The notes under the pieces: generated by a model | What the model saw: the letters and a program-made list of their open reading frames with translations, nothing else | Database searches by the model: none | What the model was told of the DNA's origin: nothing | Shown: positions 52,336 to 60,735 of the stretch, piece by piece | How positions within the stretch are numbered: position 1 is the first letter of the stretch | How the letters are laid out: the number at the start of each line of letters is the position of its first letter | Translations under genes and position numbers: made by a program | NCBI RefSeq assembly: GCF_002005145.1 | Contig: NZ_CP019698.1 | Location: 806,001 to 870,000 of the forward strand | Direction of reading: 5' to 3' | Length of the DNA: 64,000 bases | Source of the DNA: Desulforamulus ferrireducens | GTDB taxonomy: Bacteria; Bacillota; Desulfotomaculia; Desulfotomaculales; Desulfotomaculaceae

Positions 52336-53364
52336 GTGTTGTACTTGGCACGAAAATACAAGTCCAATAAAAAAATATTTTTGCTATTGCTATTCGTTAT
52401 CTTTGGTCTACTTTGGCAGTATGCATTTTCTCTGTTGGAGCCGCTGGACACCTCAGGACAAGCACCGGATGTATTGTTCCAGGTGTCTCCTAAGAGCTAT
52501 ACAGTGGAAATTGCCCAAAAGCTGGAGCAGCAGAAAATTATCCGTAGTGCCAAGGCCTTCCGCCTTTATGCCCGTTATCACGGACTGGATAATCAGATAA
52601 AAGCAGGTTATTATTTGCTTAACCCGGCAATGTCAGTAGAAGAAATTCTCAATCATTTGGTGCGAGGGAAAACCGCCACCAAAACCTTTACCATCCCCGA
52701 AGGATATACCCTAAAACAAATAACCAACACTTTGGCCAATAAAGGGTTCATTCGGGAGGAATTGTTTACTGATCTACTTATAGATGGTGAATTCAATTAT
52801 TCTTTTCTTCAGGGACTCCCCAGAGGTGAAAGGCGCCTGGAGGGCTACCTGTTCCCGGAAACCTATAGTATAGCTTTGGATAGTACGGAAAAAGACATTA
52901 TCAATGTTATGTTAGCTGGCATGGACCGACAAATTAAGGAGTTAAAACTGGAAGAAAAGGCCAAGGCGCAAAATCTTACCTTACACCAGGCCATTACCAT
53001 AGCCTCTATGATCGAGCGGGAAGCGCGCAAGGACGAAGACCGTGCACTTATTTCCAGTGTCATTCACAATCGCTTAAAGATTGGGATGCTGCTGCAAATT
53101 GATGCCACGGTGGAGTATGCCCTGGGGGGACATAGGGAGAAAATATATTACAGGGATTTAGAGATTGATTCTCCCTATAATACCTATAAGTATAAAGGGC
53201 TGCCGCCGGGACCCATTGCGGCTCCGGGTAGAGAGTCTTTGCTGGCCGCAGTGACCCCTGCCCAAACCAAATATCTATATTATGTGGCCAAACCCGACGG
53301 CTATCACGCCTTTGCTGAGACCTATGAAGAACATCTACGAAACAAAGCTAAATATCTGAATTAA
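52336..53364 (+). CDS. mltG: Endolytic transglycosylase MltG
   Basis: YceG-type protein of up to 342 aa. One membrane anchor (IFLLLLFVIFGLLWQYAFSLL), a LysM-like segment (SYTVEIAQKLEQQKIIRS...GYYLL), then the catalytic domain with IASMIEREARKDED holding the glutamate, SVIHNRLKIGMLLQIDATVEY and YNTYKYKGLPPGPIAAPG. It cuts nascent peptidoglycan strands and helps set glycan length. Start is GTG 52336 or TTG 52345; the RBS AAAGG is weak for both. It precedes a U32 gene, as in Bacillus yrrL-yrrN. Confidence 0.92.
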   Translation: MLYLARKYKSNKKIFLLLLFVIFGLLWQYAFSLLEPLDTSGQAPDVLFQVSPKSYTVEIAQKLEQQKIIRSAKAFRLYARYHGLDNQIKAGYYLLNPAMSVEEILNHLVRGKTATKTFTIPEGYTLKQITNTLANKGFIREELFTDLLIDGEFNYSFLQGLPRGERRLEGYLFPETYSIALDSTEKDIINVMLAGMDRQIKELKLEEKAKAQNLTLHQAITIASMIEREARKDEDRALISSVIHNRLKIGMLLQIDATVEYALGGHREKIYYRDLEIDSPYNTYKYKGLPPGPIAAPGRESLLAAVTPAQTKYLYYVAKPDGYHAFAETYEEHLRNKAKYLN

Positions 53365-53403
53365 TAAAAATGAAGATAGAAGTTATCAAAAGAGGTGCTT
53401 ACA

Positions 53404-54627
53404 TTGCGTAATCTAGAACTCCTGGCTCCTGCCGGAGATTTAGAAAAGCTCAGGATTGCCGTCCTCTACGGGGCAGATGCTGTCTACCTGGGGGGGCGGC
53501 AGTTTAGTCTACGTGCCGGTGCAGGCAATTTTGATGACCAGGAACTGCTGGCGGGCATAGATTTTGCCCATCGTCACAATGTCAAGGTATATGTGGCCGT
53601 TAATATCTATGCCCACAACCAGGATCTGGACAAGCTGCCGGACTACCTGGATTTTATTGCTCAGGCCGGGGCCGATGCTGTCATTGCCAGTGATCCCGGA
53701 GTAATTGATATGGTGCTGCGGTTGCAGCCTAAGTTAGCCGTTCATCTGAGTACCCAGGCCAATACCACCAACTGGGCCAGTGCTGCCTTTTGGCAACGGT
53801 TGGGAGTGCAAAGAATTGTTTTGGCCAGGGAGTTATCCCTGCCCGAAATAAAAGGGATTGGCGAACGGGTGGATATTGAGTTGGAGTCTTTTGTCCACGG
53901 AGCCATGTGCATGTCCTATTCCGGTCGCTGCCTGTTAAGCAACTTTATGACCGGGCGGGATGCCAATCGGGGGGATTGTGCCCAGTCCTGCCGTTGGCGC
54001 TACCACTTGGTGGAAGAGAAAAGGCCGGGACAGTATTTTCCGGTGGAAGAGGATGAACGGGGTACCTACTTTATGAGCAGCAAAGACCTCTGCTTACTGG
54101 AATACATACCGCAATTGGCAGAGGCTGGTATCAGTAGTTTTAAAATTGAAGGACGCATGAAAAGTATTCACTATTTAGCTACGGTGGTTAAGGTGTATCG
54201 TCAAGCCCTGGATGCCTATTTAACAAATCCCCAGGGCTACAGTGTCAAACCAGAGTGGCTGGCAGAGATTAAAAAAGTAAGCCACCGGGAATACACCACT
54301 GGCTTTTTACTGGGGGATCAAGGCCAAACCGCCACTGTGGAACGTAACGCTAACTCCTATACCCGCCTGGCTGCCTTTGTGGGGTTAGTGCAGAACTATG
54401 ACCAAGAGACCGGCAGAATCATTGTGGAGCAGCGTAATAATTTTCGGTTGGGAGAAACACTGGAGGTGCTTACCGCCAAGGGTGATAACCTAACCATCAC
54501 AATTAATGAAATGTACGATGGGGTAACCGGGGAACCCATAGAAGTGGCACCCCATCCCCAGCAAATTGTGCAAATCACCGTGCAGCAACCAATCCCTCCT
54601 ATGTCCATGTTAAGGAGGCTGGGTTAG
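53404..54627 (+). CDS. U32-family protein (tRNA hydroxylation protein TrhP-like)
   Basis: About 407 aa. LLAPAGDLEKLRIAVLYGADAVYLGG at the start, then the signature ESFVHGAMCMSYSGRCLLSNF and CAQSCRW with cysteines likely to bind a cluster, and FKIEGRMKSIHYLATVVKVYRQALD. Characterised relatives (TrhP/YrrN-YrrO, RlhA) hydroxylate RNA using prephenate and an Fe-S cluster; older annotations call them peptidase U32. TTG 53404 is six bases after AGAGGTG. It follows mltG by 40 bp, as in Bacillus. Confidence 0.9.
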   Translation: MRNLELLAPAGDLEKLRIAVLYGADAVYLGGRQFSLRAGAGNFDDQELLAGIDFAHRHNVKVYVAVNIYAHNQDLDKLPDYLDFIAQAGADAVIASDPGVIDMVLRLQPKLAVHLSTQANTTNWASAAFWQRLGVQRIVLARELSLPEIKGIGERVDIELESFVHGAMCMSYSGRCLLSNFMTGRDANRGDCAQSCRWRYHLVEEKRPGQYFPVEEDERGTYFMSSKDLCLLEYIPQLAEAGISSFKIEGRMKSIHYLATVVKVYRQALDAYLTNPQGYSVKPEWLAEIKKVSHREYTTGFLLGDQGQTATVERNANSYTRLAAFVGLVQNYDQETGRIIVEQRNNFRLGETLEVLTAKGDNLTITINEMYDGVTGEPIEVAPHPQQIVQITVQQPIPPMSMLRRLG

Positions 54628-54693
54628 GATTAAACATTCCATAATTTGGTGAGAATAATGATGTTGATCTTACCAAAAAGGAATGTTTTCCTG

Positions 54694-56391
54694 ATGAATT
54701 ACTTTCAACAAAAAAGGTTGGTCAAAACCTTTTACTTAATAGCCATATTTTTTGCGACACTACTGGTACATTTGGCTGTTATTCAGTTAATTCATGGTGC
54801 AGACTACAACCAAAGGGCTTTAGAGCAGCGGACGCTGCAGGTGTCCTTAGAGGAAATTCCCCGGGGGCAAATTCTGGATAGAACCGGTGTACAAGCTTTA
54901 ACCATGGGTAAAAGGGAACCAAGGATTATTCTTTTCCCCCAAATAATTCAAGATAAACAAACGGCAGCCAACAAATTAGCCAGGATTTTAGGGCGAGAGA
55001 CCGAGGAGTTGCTGACTTTCTTTAACAGTAGGCAGCAATTTTTACCTTACCCGTTGACAGAGAGTCAGGTTAGGCAAATTAAAGACCTCCGCATACCGGG
55101 AGTCCTGATAGAGGAAATTTATTTGCGCTATGGCAGCGTGCCCTTGGCTGCCCATGTGATAGGTCACCTGGGACCTATCTCCCAGGGTACCAACCTGGAA
55201 GAACTTAATCAACTTAACGGGAAAAAATATAAGATTTCTGATTTAGTAGGTAGCAGTGGGTTGGAGTACTTTTATGAAAAAGAACTGAAAGCCCAACAGC
55301 CTACTACTTTTGCCAGGGCCTATGTGGATGTTTACCGGCAGTTAATCCGAGGTTTGGGGATAACAACCGAAGAACAACCGGATAAGGGCCGCCAAGATCT
55401 AATTACAACTTTGGATTGGCAGATCCAAGCCACTGTGGAAAGCATTATGGATGAGAAAGTGCAGCGGGGAGCGGTGGTGGTGATGGACGCCCGCACCGGT
55501 GACCTGTTGGCCATGGCCAGCAGACCCAACTTTCATCCGGGTAATATTGCTTTATCCTTGGACGGTGGCAGTGATACTTTTTTGGACCACTGTACCGCTT
55601 TATACCAACCAGGTTCAATTTTTAAGGTAGTGGTGGCAGCAGCGGCTTTGGAGGAAGGTCTGGTAAAGGCAACGGATAGCTTTGTTTGTTTAGGGGAGCA
55701 GGAGCAATATATCAGTTGCTGGCATAAACCGGGACACGGACCTATTACCTTTGAAGAAGCCTTTGCCCAGTCCTGTAATCCGGTTTTTGCAGAATTGGCC
55801 ATAAAGCTGGGGCCCCAGAAAATAATTGAGTATGCCAGGGCCTTTGGACTGGAATCGCAACATATTATTGGCTACCCGCTGCCCAGGGATAAAAGACAAG
55901 ATTTAGAGCTCATTGGCCAGCCATATAACCTGGTGAACAGCAGTATTGGTCAGGGACCGGTTTTGGCCACACCGGTACAACTTAGTGCCATGCTAAATGT
56001 TATCGTTAATAACGGTGTGTACATCGAACCAAGGTTGGTCAAGGGGCTAAGGAATGAACAGGGAAAAATGACCCGGCTTTTTCCCCTGGGCAATAGCCGC
56101 AAGGTTATAGCCAGCGAAACTGCCAAGGAACTAAAAAGACTACTATTGCTGGTAACCGAAAAGGGTGTGGGTAAGGAGGCCATGGTGGCCGGCTATCTTA
56201 GCGCGGGGAAAACCGGTTCTGCCGAAATTGGCAACGGTAAGGAAACGGTAAATGCTTGGTTTTCCGGTTTTGCGCCCTACGACAAGCCCAGGTATGTAGT
56301 AACGGTGTTGGTGGAGGAGGGTATTAGTGGTGGCGTAACCGCAGCCCCAATATTTAGGGAAATCGTCCAGAGTATTTTGTTGCCACATTGA
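54694..56391 (+). CDS. Penicillin-binding protein, class B transpeptidase
   Basis: About 565 aa. N-terminal membrane anchor (YLIAIFFATLLVHLAVIQL), a class B dimerisation domain (PRGQILDRTGVQAL), then the transpeptidase domain with the active-site serine in QPGSIFKVVVAAA (SxxK), SCNPVFAEL (SxN) and AGKTGSAEIG (KTG). It resembles the SpoVD/PBP2/FtsI group; absence of a C-terminal PASTA domain argues against DivIB-linked PBP2x. It may serve spore or septal wall synthesis. Start is uncertain: ATG 54694 (AAAGGA) or ATG 54658. Confidence 0.88.
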   Translation: MNYFQQKRLVKTFYLIAIFFATLLVHLAVIQLIHGADYNQRALEQRTLQVSLEEIPRGQILDRTGVQALTMGKREPRIILFPQIIQDKQTAANKLARILGRETEELLTFFNSRQQFLPYPLTESQVRQIKDLRIPGVLIEEIYLRYGSVPLAAHVIGHLGPISQGTNLEELNQLNGKKYKISDLVGSSGLEYFYEKELKAQQPTTFARAYVDVYRQLIRGLGITTEEQPDKGRQDLITTLDWQIQATVESIMDEKVQRGAVVVMDARTGDLLAMASRPNFHPGNIALSLDGGSDTFLDHCTALYQPGSIFKVVVAAAALEEGLVKATDSFVCLGEQEQYISCWHKPGHGPITFEEAFAQSCNPVFAELAIKLGPQKIIEYARAFGLESQHIIGYPLPRDKRQDLELIGQPYNLVNSSIGQGPVLATPVQLSAMLNVIVNNGVYIEPRLVKGLRNEQGKMTRLFPLGNSRKVIASETAKELKRLLLLVTEKGVGKEAMVAGYLSAGKTGSAEIGNGKETVNAWFSGFAPYDKPRYVVTVLVEEGISGGVTAAPIFREIVQSILLPH

Positions 56392-56451
56392 CGGGCTTTT
56401 ATAATTATCGTACAATGATAGTATATTTTGTTTTCTATGGGGGATATTGTC

Positions 56452-57219
56452 ATGATAGTGCGGGGGGATCAAATTCGCGCCTTAAGAGAAGAAAGAGGCT
56501 ATACACTGCAAGATCTGGCACGCCGTGCAAAATTGTCCTTATCCTACTTAAGTGAAATAGAGAGGGGTTCCAAAAGACCCTCTTTAAAGACCATTGACAA
56601 ATTAGCGGCTGCTCTTAACGTATCAAAAACACAACTGGTTGAAGGTGAAATTACCGATTCCGGTCTGGGACTAGGTGAAAAGATACGGATTATCAGAAAT
56701 GAAAATGGCCTTTCCTTACAAGAACTGGCAGACAAAATTGGCATTTCCCTTTCCTATCTCAGTGAGATTGAAAGGGGCACCGTTTATCCTGCACTGAACA
56801 CCCTCAAACGAATCTCCGAGGGACTGGGGGTTCCAGCCACCGCTTTAATGGGGCATGAAGGCTCTTTGGGGTATAAATTGAAGCACCTGAGAGAAGAATA
56901 TGGTCTGACTCAGGCTCAATTAGCCAATTTAGCTGGTGTTACCGCAGGATTAATTGGACAAATTGAACAGGGTAAGGTACAGCCATCCCTTAAGACATTA
57001 GAAAAGTTATCCGAAGTAATGGGGGTTTCTCCTTGTTATTTTATTATGGAGCCTGGAGCTGTTGACCAAATGGTCAGCTTGATGAACCCCGAACTGAGGG
57101 AACTATTGATTCACCCTAATGTGCAGGCTGTGCTTAGCTTGGTGTGTAACCTTAACGAAAAGGAATTGCAATTTATTTTAAACTTTATTCAATTATTTAA
57201 GAGATCAGAGTTGTCGTAA
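56452..57219 (+). CDS. Transcriptional regulator with three tandem Xre HTH domains
   Basis: About 255 aa. Three cro/C1-type domains follow one another: residues ~8-62 (LREERGYTLQDLARRAKLSLSYLSEIERG), ~77-131 (IRNENGLSLQELADKIGISLSYLSEIERG) and ~145-199 (LREEYGLTQAQLANLAGVTAGLIGQIEQG). The first two are near-identical in the recognition-helix region and the third diverges. A C-terminal helical part (LNPELRELL...FILNFIQLF) has no cupin. ATG 56452 with GGGGGAT. It may bind extended or looped operators; targets unknown. Confidence 0.88.
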   Translation: MIVRGDQIRALREERGYTLQDLARRAKLSLSYLSEIERGSKRPSLKTIDKLAAALNVSKTQLVEGEITDSGLGLGEKIRIIRNENGLSLQELADKIGISLSYLSEIERGTVYPALNTLKRISEGLGVPATALMGHEGSLGYKLKHLREEYGLTQAQLANLAGVTAGLIGQIEQGKVQPSLKTLEKLSEVMGVSPCYFIMEPGAVDQMVSLMNPELRELLIHPNVQAVLSLVCNLNEKELQFILNFIQLFKRSELS

Positions 57220-57354
57220 TTTGTTAAAAAATTATTTCCTGAGGCTATTGCTAGCGAACTAAAAATCTAGTATTATGATTTTGCGTAAAGACTTTGTGAG
57301 GCCATATATGCCAAGAGTAAAATTTATAGTATCTTCAAGGAGGCGGGTTAAAAC

Positions 57355-57672
57355 ATGGCTTTAGAATTAAATGGTGCTAACTTTGAAAATGAGGTATTGA
57401 AGTCCGACATTCCCGTGTTGGTAGACTTTTGGGCTGCTTGGTGTGGTCCTTGCCGTGCTATTGCTCCCATTATCGAGCAACTTTCCACTGAATATGCCGG
57501 TAAAGTTAAAATCGCTAAAGTAAACGTTGATGACAACAGGGATTTAGCGCAACAATTTGGTGTTATGAGTATTCCTACCTTAATTATGTTTAAGGATGGT
57601 CAAAAGGTAGACCAGGTAATTGGCTTCACTAGCAAAGCTGACTTGGAAAAGAAACTGGAAGCTTTACTATAA
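57355..57672 (+). CDS. trxA: Thioredoxin
   Basis: Canonical thioredoxin of 105 aa, active site FWAAWCGPCRAIAP and cis-proline MSIPTLIMF. ATG start after AAGGAGG. Closer to standard TrxA than the one at 33906. Single gene followed by a terminator hairpin. Confidence 0.95.
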   Translation: MALELNGANFENEVLKSDIPVLVDFWAAWCGPCRAIAPIIEQLSTEYAGKVKIAKVNVDDNRDLAQQFGVMSIPTLIMFKDGQKVDQVIGFTSKADLEKKLEALL

Positions 57673-57684
57673 TAAATAATAGAT

Positions 57685-57713
57685 AAATCCTCCGTACTAA
57701 CGGGGGATTTATT
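57685..57713 (+). terminator. Terminator of trxA
   Basis: AAATCCTCCG pairs with CGGGGGATTT around TACTAA, then ATTC. Confidence 0.7.
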
Positions 57714-57801
57714 CATATGGTGGATGCTTAACACCAATTAGTTTACATAAAGTTTCAAGAATGAAGATATATTTAGCATTACTTAATCTCAAAGGGACGG
57801 A

Positions 57802-58575
57802 GTGGATTCATTGCATCAAATATTGTTTTATCTTGGAGATTGGCCCATACGCTCCTTTGGTGTAATGCTTTCCTTGGGAATTTTGGCCGGCTTGTTAGTG
57901 TCATATTTAGTGGCCAGGTCCCAAGGACGTTATGAAGAAGAGGTTTTAGACCTGGCCTTCTATGCCATTTTAGGAGGTTTGGTGGGAGCGAGACTTTGGG
58001 AAGTAATGTTTAGCTGGGATTATTATGGTAACCACCCGCTGGAAATCCCCGCCATCTGGAATGGTGGTATTTCCGTACAAGGTTCAGTACTGGGTGGTTT
58101 GCTGGCGGTTATCTGGTATTGCCGGAAAAGGAGAATTGCCATTTGGCCCATGATGGATACGTTGGCCCCCGGTGTTCTGGTAGGACAGGCTTTGGGACGA
58201 CTGGGTTGTTTTTTAAATGGTTGTTGTTTTGGCATTCCGCACAAGCATTTCGGCGTTATTTATCCCGCGGGAACCGACGCTTATTATGTCTATGGTGCTC
58301 AACCACTGTTTCCGGCTGTTCTTTTGGAAGCCGCCTGGGATATCCTGGTTTTAATTGTCTTGCTGGCCATTTACAGGCGCAAGCCTTTCCACGGGTTCAT
58401 TGCCCTAAGTTATTTTATACTTTATTCTCTGGGCAGGTTTATCCTGGAGTTTTGGCGGGGAGATAGTCTAAGGACCTTTATGGACTTAAAAGCTGCGCAA
58501 TTTTCTTCGGTGGTGACTATTTTGGTAGCCTTAGCGTTAATGTATTATTTATATGAGCCTTTTGCAATTTTGTAA
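57802..58575 (+). CDS. lgt: Prolipoprotein diacylglyceryl transferase
   Basis: A 257-aa membrane enzyme, about seven helices. Family blocks: WPIRSFGVMLSLGILAG, VGARLWEV, WNGGISVQGSVLGG, and GRLGCFLNGCCFG, followed by FILYSLGRFILEFWRGD. It attaches diacylglycerol to lipobox cysteines, such as those of the two substrate-binding lipoproteins here. GTG at 57802 or TTG at 57811. The gene is immediately upstream of the IS element but intact. Confidence 0.95.
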   Translation: MDSLHQILFYLGDWPIRSFGVMLSLGILAGLLVSYLVARSQGRYEEEVLDLAFYAILGGLVGARLWEVMFSWDYYGNHPLEIPAIWNGGISVQGSVLGGLLAVIWYCRKRRIAIWPMMDTLAPGVLVGQALGRLGCFLNGCCFGIPHKHFGVIYPAGTDAYYVYGAQPLFPAVLLEAAWDILVLIVLLAIYRRKPFHGFIALSYFILYSLGRFILEFWRGDSLRTFMDLKAAQFSSVVTILVALALMYYLYEPFAIL

Positions 58576-58623
58576 TCCCGTAAATACCAAGGTTTCTAGG
58601 AGCATAAAAAAGGACTTCACCCC

Positions 58624-59938
58624 AAATACGGAGAATTTTCCAAGTGACCAAACCCGAAAAATCCATAAAAGGAAGTGAAGTCACTTTGTATATTCTCCAA
58701 CAAAACCTATTTTCCTTTGAACAATGGTTGGAAATTGAATCAGAATACCGGCTAGAACCTTTTTTTAGTGTATTGGACTTACGTCCGTATTCTCAAGCGC
58801 TTTGCTCTGATACGAAACGGGGAAGAAAGCCCGAGAACCGAGAGGCTATTCTTAGAGCGCTCCTCGTAGCACCTTTCGAAAATATCTCAGAATTCACCGC
58901 CCTTCGAGATCGCCTGGTCAGCGATATTCGTTTTCGGTATCAGTGTGGTTTCGAACTCGCTAAGCGGGTTCCTTCAATCTCTACATTCAGTCGGGTATTT
59001 GGTCAGATTATGGAAAAAGAAATAGCCCAAAAGTTATTTAATGACTTAGTACAACAGTGTTTAGACGAAAAGATTATAGTGGCTGATACCATTGCAATTG
59101 ACAGTACGGCAATTGATGCTTATGAGAAAAAGCAACCCAAGTCTAAAAGCCAAGAAACAGGTAATGCAACTTGGGGAGCCAAATACGATACGTTTAGAAA
59201 CAAAATTACCTGGTTTGGCTACAAGATTCATTTAGCTGTTGATACATCAAGCGAATTACCTATAGCCCTTGAGGTTACGCCTGCAAATATTAATGACGGC
59301 GATATGGGGCCTACGCTGATTGAGAAAGTAGCGGCACAAATCCCTGAAGGAAGGTTAAAATATGTCATTGAGGATTCAGGCTACGATCAACAAAAGAACT
59401 ATGAAGCTGCGAAAGCCCAGAGAGCGCAGGCAATTATCCCTTTAAACTTAAGGAATGCCCAGGAACCACCGGAAGGGTTTTCATTTAATGGAACTCCCAA
59501 GTGCTCTATGGGTTATGAAATGGTATATTGGGGTTGCGATAAAAACTTCCTTAAGTTTCGATGTCCACATGCACTGGGTAAAGTGGATTGTCCCAATGGA
59601 ATGGCTTGGTGCTCCTCTTCAAACTATGGGATGGTTGTAAAGATAAACGTAAAGGACGATCTAAGGCGTTTTTCCCTGCCCCATAGAGGAACTAAGCGAT
59701 GGGAAGAGCTATATGACAAAAGAACTTCTGTGGAACGTTGCAATTCTAGGCTTAAGGAGAATCTTACTGCGAATGACCTCCATATAAGGGGAATTAAAAA
59801 GGTTACGGCATATATTTACCTTAATGCCATAGTGCTATTAGCAACGGCTTTAGCATCCAAAAAAATAAACTGCTCACCCCAACAAAAAGTAGCTTAAAGC
59901 ACTTAAAAAATCGGGTCGATCCAAAAATTCTGTACGTC
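58624..59938 (+). mobile_element. Insertion sequence with DDE transposase (IS1182-like)
   Basis: Imperfect terminal inverted repeats are suggested: TACGGAGAATTTTCCAAGTGACC on the left (about 58626-58648) and its counterpart GGGTCGATCCAAAAATTCTGTAC on the right (about 59913-59935). About 1.3 kb, one transposase gene, intact. The 5' region holds inverted pairs GACTTCAC/GTGAAGTC and GGAGAAT/ATTCTCC around the start codon, which could form hairpins that limit translation from outside transcripts. A target duplication could not be fixed by eye. Confidence 0.7.
58686..59897 (+). CDS. IS transposase, DDE type
   Basis: Transposase of about 403 aa from TTG 58686 (417 aa if GTG 58644 is used). DUF772-type N-terminal domain (NREAILRALLVAP...TALRDRLVSDIRFRYQCGF), catalytic acidic residues in IAIDSTAIDAYEKK, YVIEDSGYDQQ and the glutamate of RTSVERCNSRLKE. 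The zinc-like cysteine segment KFRCPHALGKVDCPNGMAWC lies in the C-terminal half. No frameshift or stop is seen, so it may be active. It resembles IS1182/ISL-type elements of clostridia. Confidence 0.9.
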   Translation: MYILQQNLFSFEQWLEIESEYRLEPFFSVLDLRPYSQALCSDTKRGRKPENREAILRALLVAPFENISEFTALRDRLVSDIRFRYQCGFELAKRVPSISTFSRVFGQIMEKEIAQKLFNDLVQQCLDEKIIVADTIAIDSTAIDAYEKKQPKSKSQETGNATWGAKYDTFRNKITWFGYKIHLAVDTSSELPIALEVTPANINDGDMGPTLIEKVAAQIPEGRLKYVIEDSGYDQQKNYEAAKAQRAQAIIPLNLRNAQEPPEGFSFNGTPKCSMGYEMVYWGCDKNFLKFRCPHALGKVDCPNGMAWCSSSNYGMVVKINVKDDLRRFSLPHRGTKRWEELYDKRTSVERCNSRLKENLTANDLHIRGIKKVTAYIYLNAIVLLATALASKKINCSPQQKVA

Positions 59939-60114
59939 TAACCATTCATTTGGAATAAAATGTAAATAGGGTTAGGGACAGGTCATTTTTTAATAAAAAC
60001 CAAACAAAAGTGTCTTTAGATTGCCTTGTTTTTTTAAAAAAAAGCCAATTATGCAAAAGGCTCATATAACAAAACCAATGAAAAAAAGATAAACTTCTGA
60101 AGTGAAAATTAATT
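59939..60114. other. AT-rich region after the IS
   Basis: No gene seen. It contains runs of T and A and several short frames without RBS. A terminator hairpin (AAGAGG/CCTCTT, then seven T) is at 60115-60137, upstream of the DUF3243 gene. Confidence 0.5.
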
Positions 60115-60204
60115 AAGAGGAGACATCCTCTTTTTTTGTTTGCCAAAAAAGGGCAAGAATTTGATTTTCTTCGGCCGGATAAAATAACTGCAGGAGGTGA
60201 AGGT

Positions 60205-60465
60205 ATGGAAATAGGACATAACTGGCATAAATGGAAGGAAATCTTAGGAGATGCAGTGGGCTTGGGAGAAAGGGTTGGTATGGACCCCGAGACTATCAAC
60301 AACGCTGCCTATCGTTTGGGTGATTTCTTTGCTAGCAAATTGGACCCTGCCAATGACGAACAAAGATTATTGAAGGAGTTATGGGAGGAAGGAAATGAGG
60401 AAGAAAGGAAAACCCTTGCTTCTCTCATGGCCCGGGCGGCCCATAAAGCCAGTACAAAACATTAA
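60205..60465 (+). CDS. DUF3243 protein (YmfJ-like)
   Basis: An 86-aa protein: WHKWKEILGDAVGLGERVGMDPETINNAAYRLGDFF and LDPANDEQRLLKELWEEGNEEERKTLASLMARAA in outline, the DUF3243 pattern of spore-forming Firmicutes. Helical, no membrane segment. ATG 60205 after AGGAGGTG; the frame opens earlier at 60136 inside a terminator and that part is not used. Function unknown. Confidence 0.88.
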   Translation: MEIGHNWHKWKEILGDAVGLGERVGMDPETINNAAYRLGDFFASKLDPANDEQRLLKELWEEGNEEERKTLASLMARAAHKASTKH

Positions 60466-60495
60466 GAGGGGGAGCGACTGCTCCCCCTCTTTTTT
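60464..60495. terminator. Bidirectional terminator
   Basis: AAGAGGGGGAGC pairs with GCTCCCCCTCTT around GACT, followed by T run. It closes the DUF3243 gene and the minus-strand DUF3892 gene. Confidence 0.85.
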
Positions 60496-60703
60496 ATGTA
60501 AATCTTGGCAATTGATGCAGGTCCATACCGTTAGCGGTATGAGAAATATATTCCTCACCGTTTTCCCGGGTGGCTATGGTTACATCCTTAAGTTTACCTT
60601 CTTTAGCCAGTTTGACAGCCTGCTCCATACTGTAGGTATTGCCATTAATCATAACATCTGTAATTTCGCCGGCAGCGTTTTCCTTAACCTCCATGATATG
60701 CAC
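60494..60703 (-). CDS. DUF3892 protein
   Basis: A 69-aa protein: MEVKENAAGEITDVMINGNTYSMEQAVKLAKEG...LKDVTIATRENGEEYISHTANG, matching DUF3892. GTG start at 60703 with AAGGGGTGA upstream on the minus strand. Its stop codon lies in the shared terminator. Function unknown. It is upstream-adjacent to the GGDEF gene, 32 bp away, on the same strand and may be cotranscribed. Confidence 0.82.
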   Translation of the reverse strand: MHIMEVKENAAGEITDVMINGNTYSMEQAVKLAKEGKLKDVTIATRENGEEYISHTANGMDLHQLPRFT

Positions 60704-60735
60704 GCAAGTATCACCCCTTCGTTGTACTGGTACTA

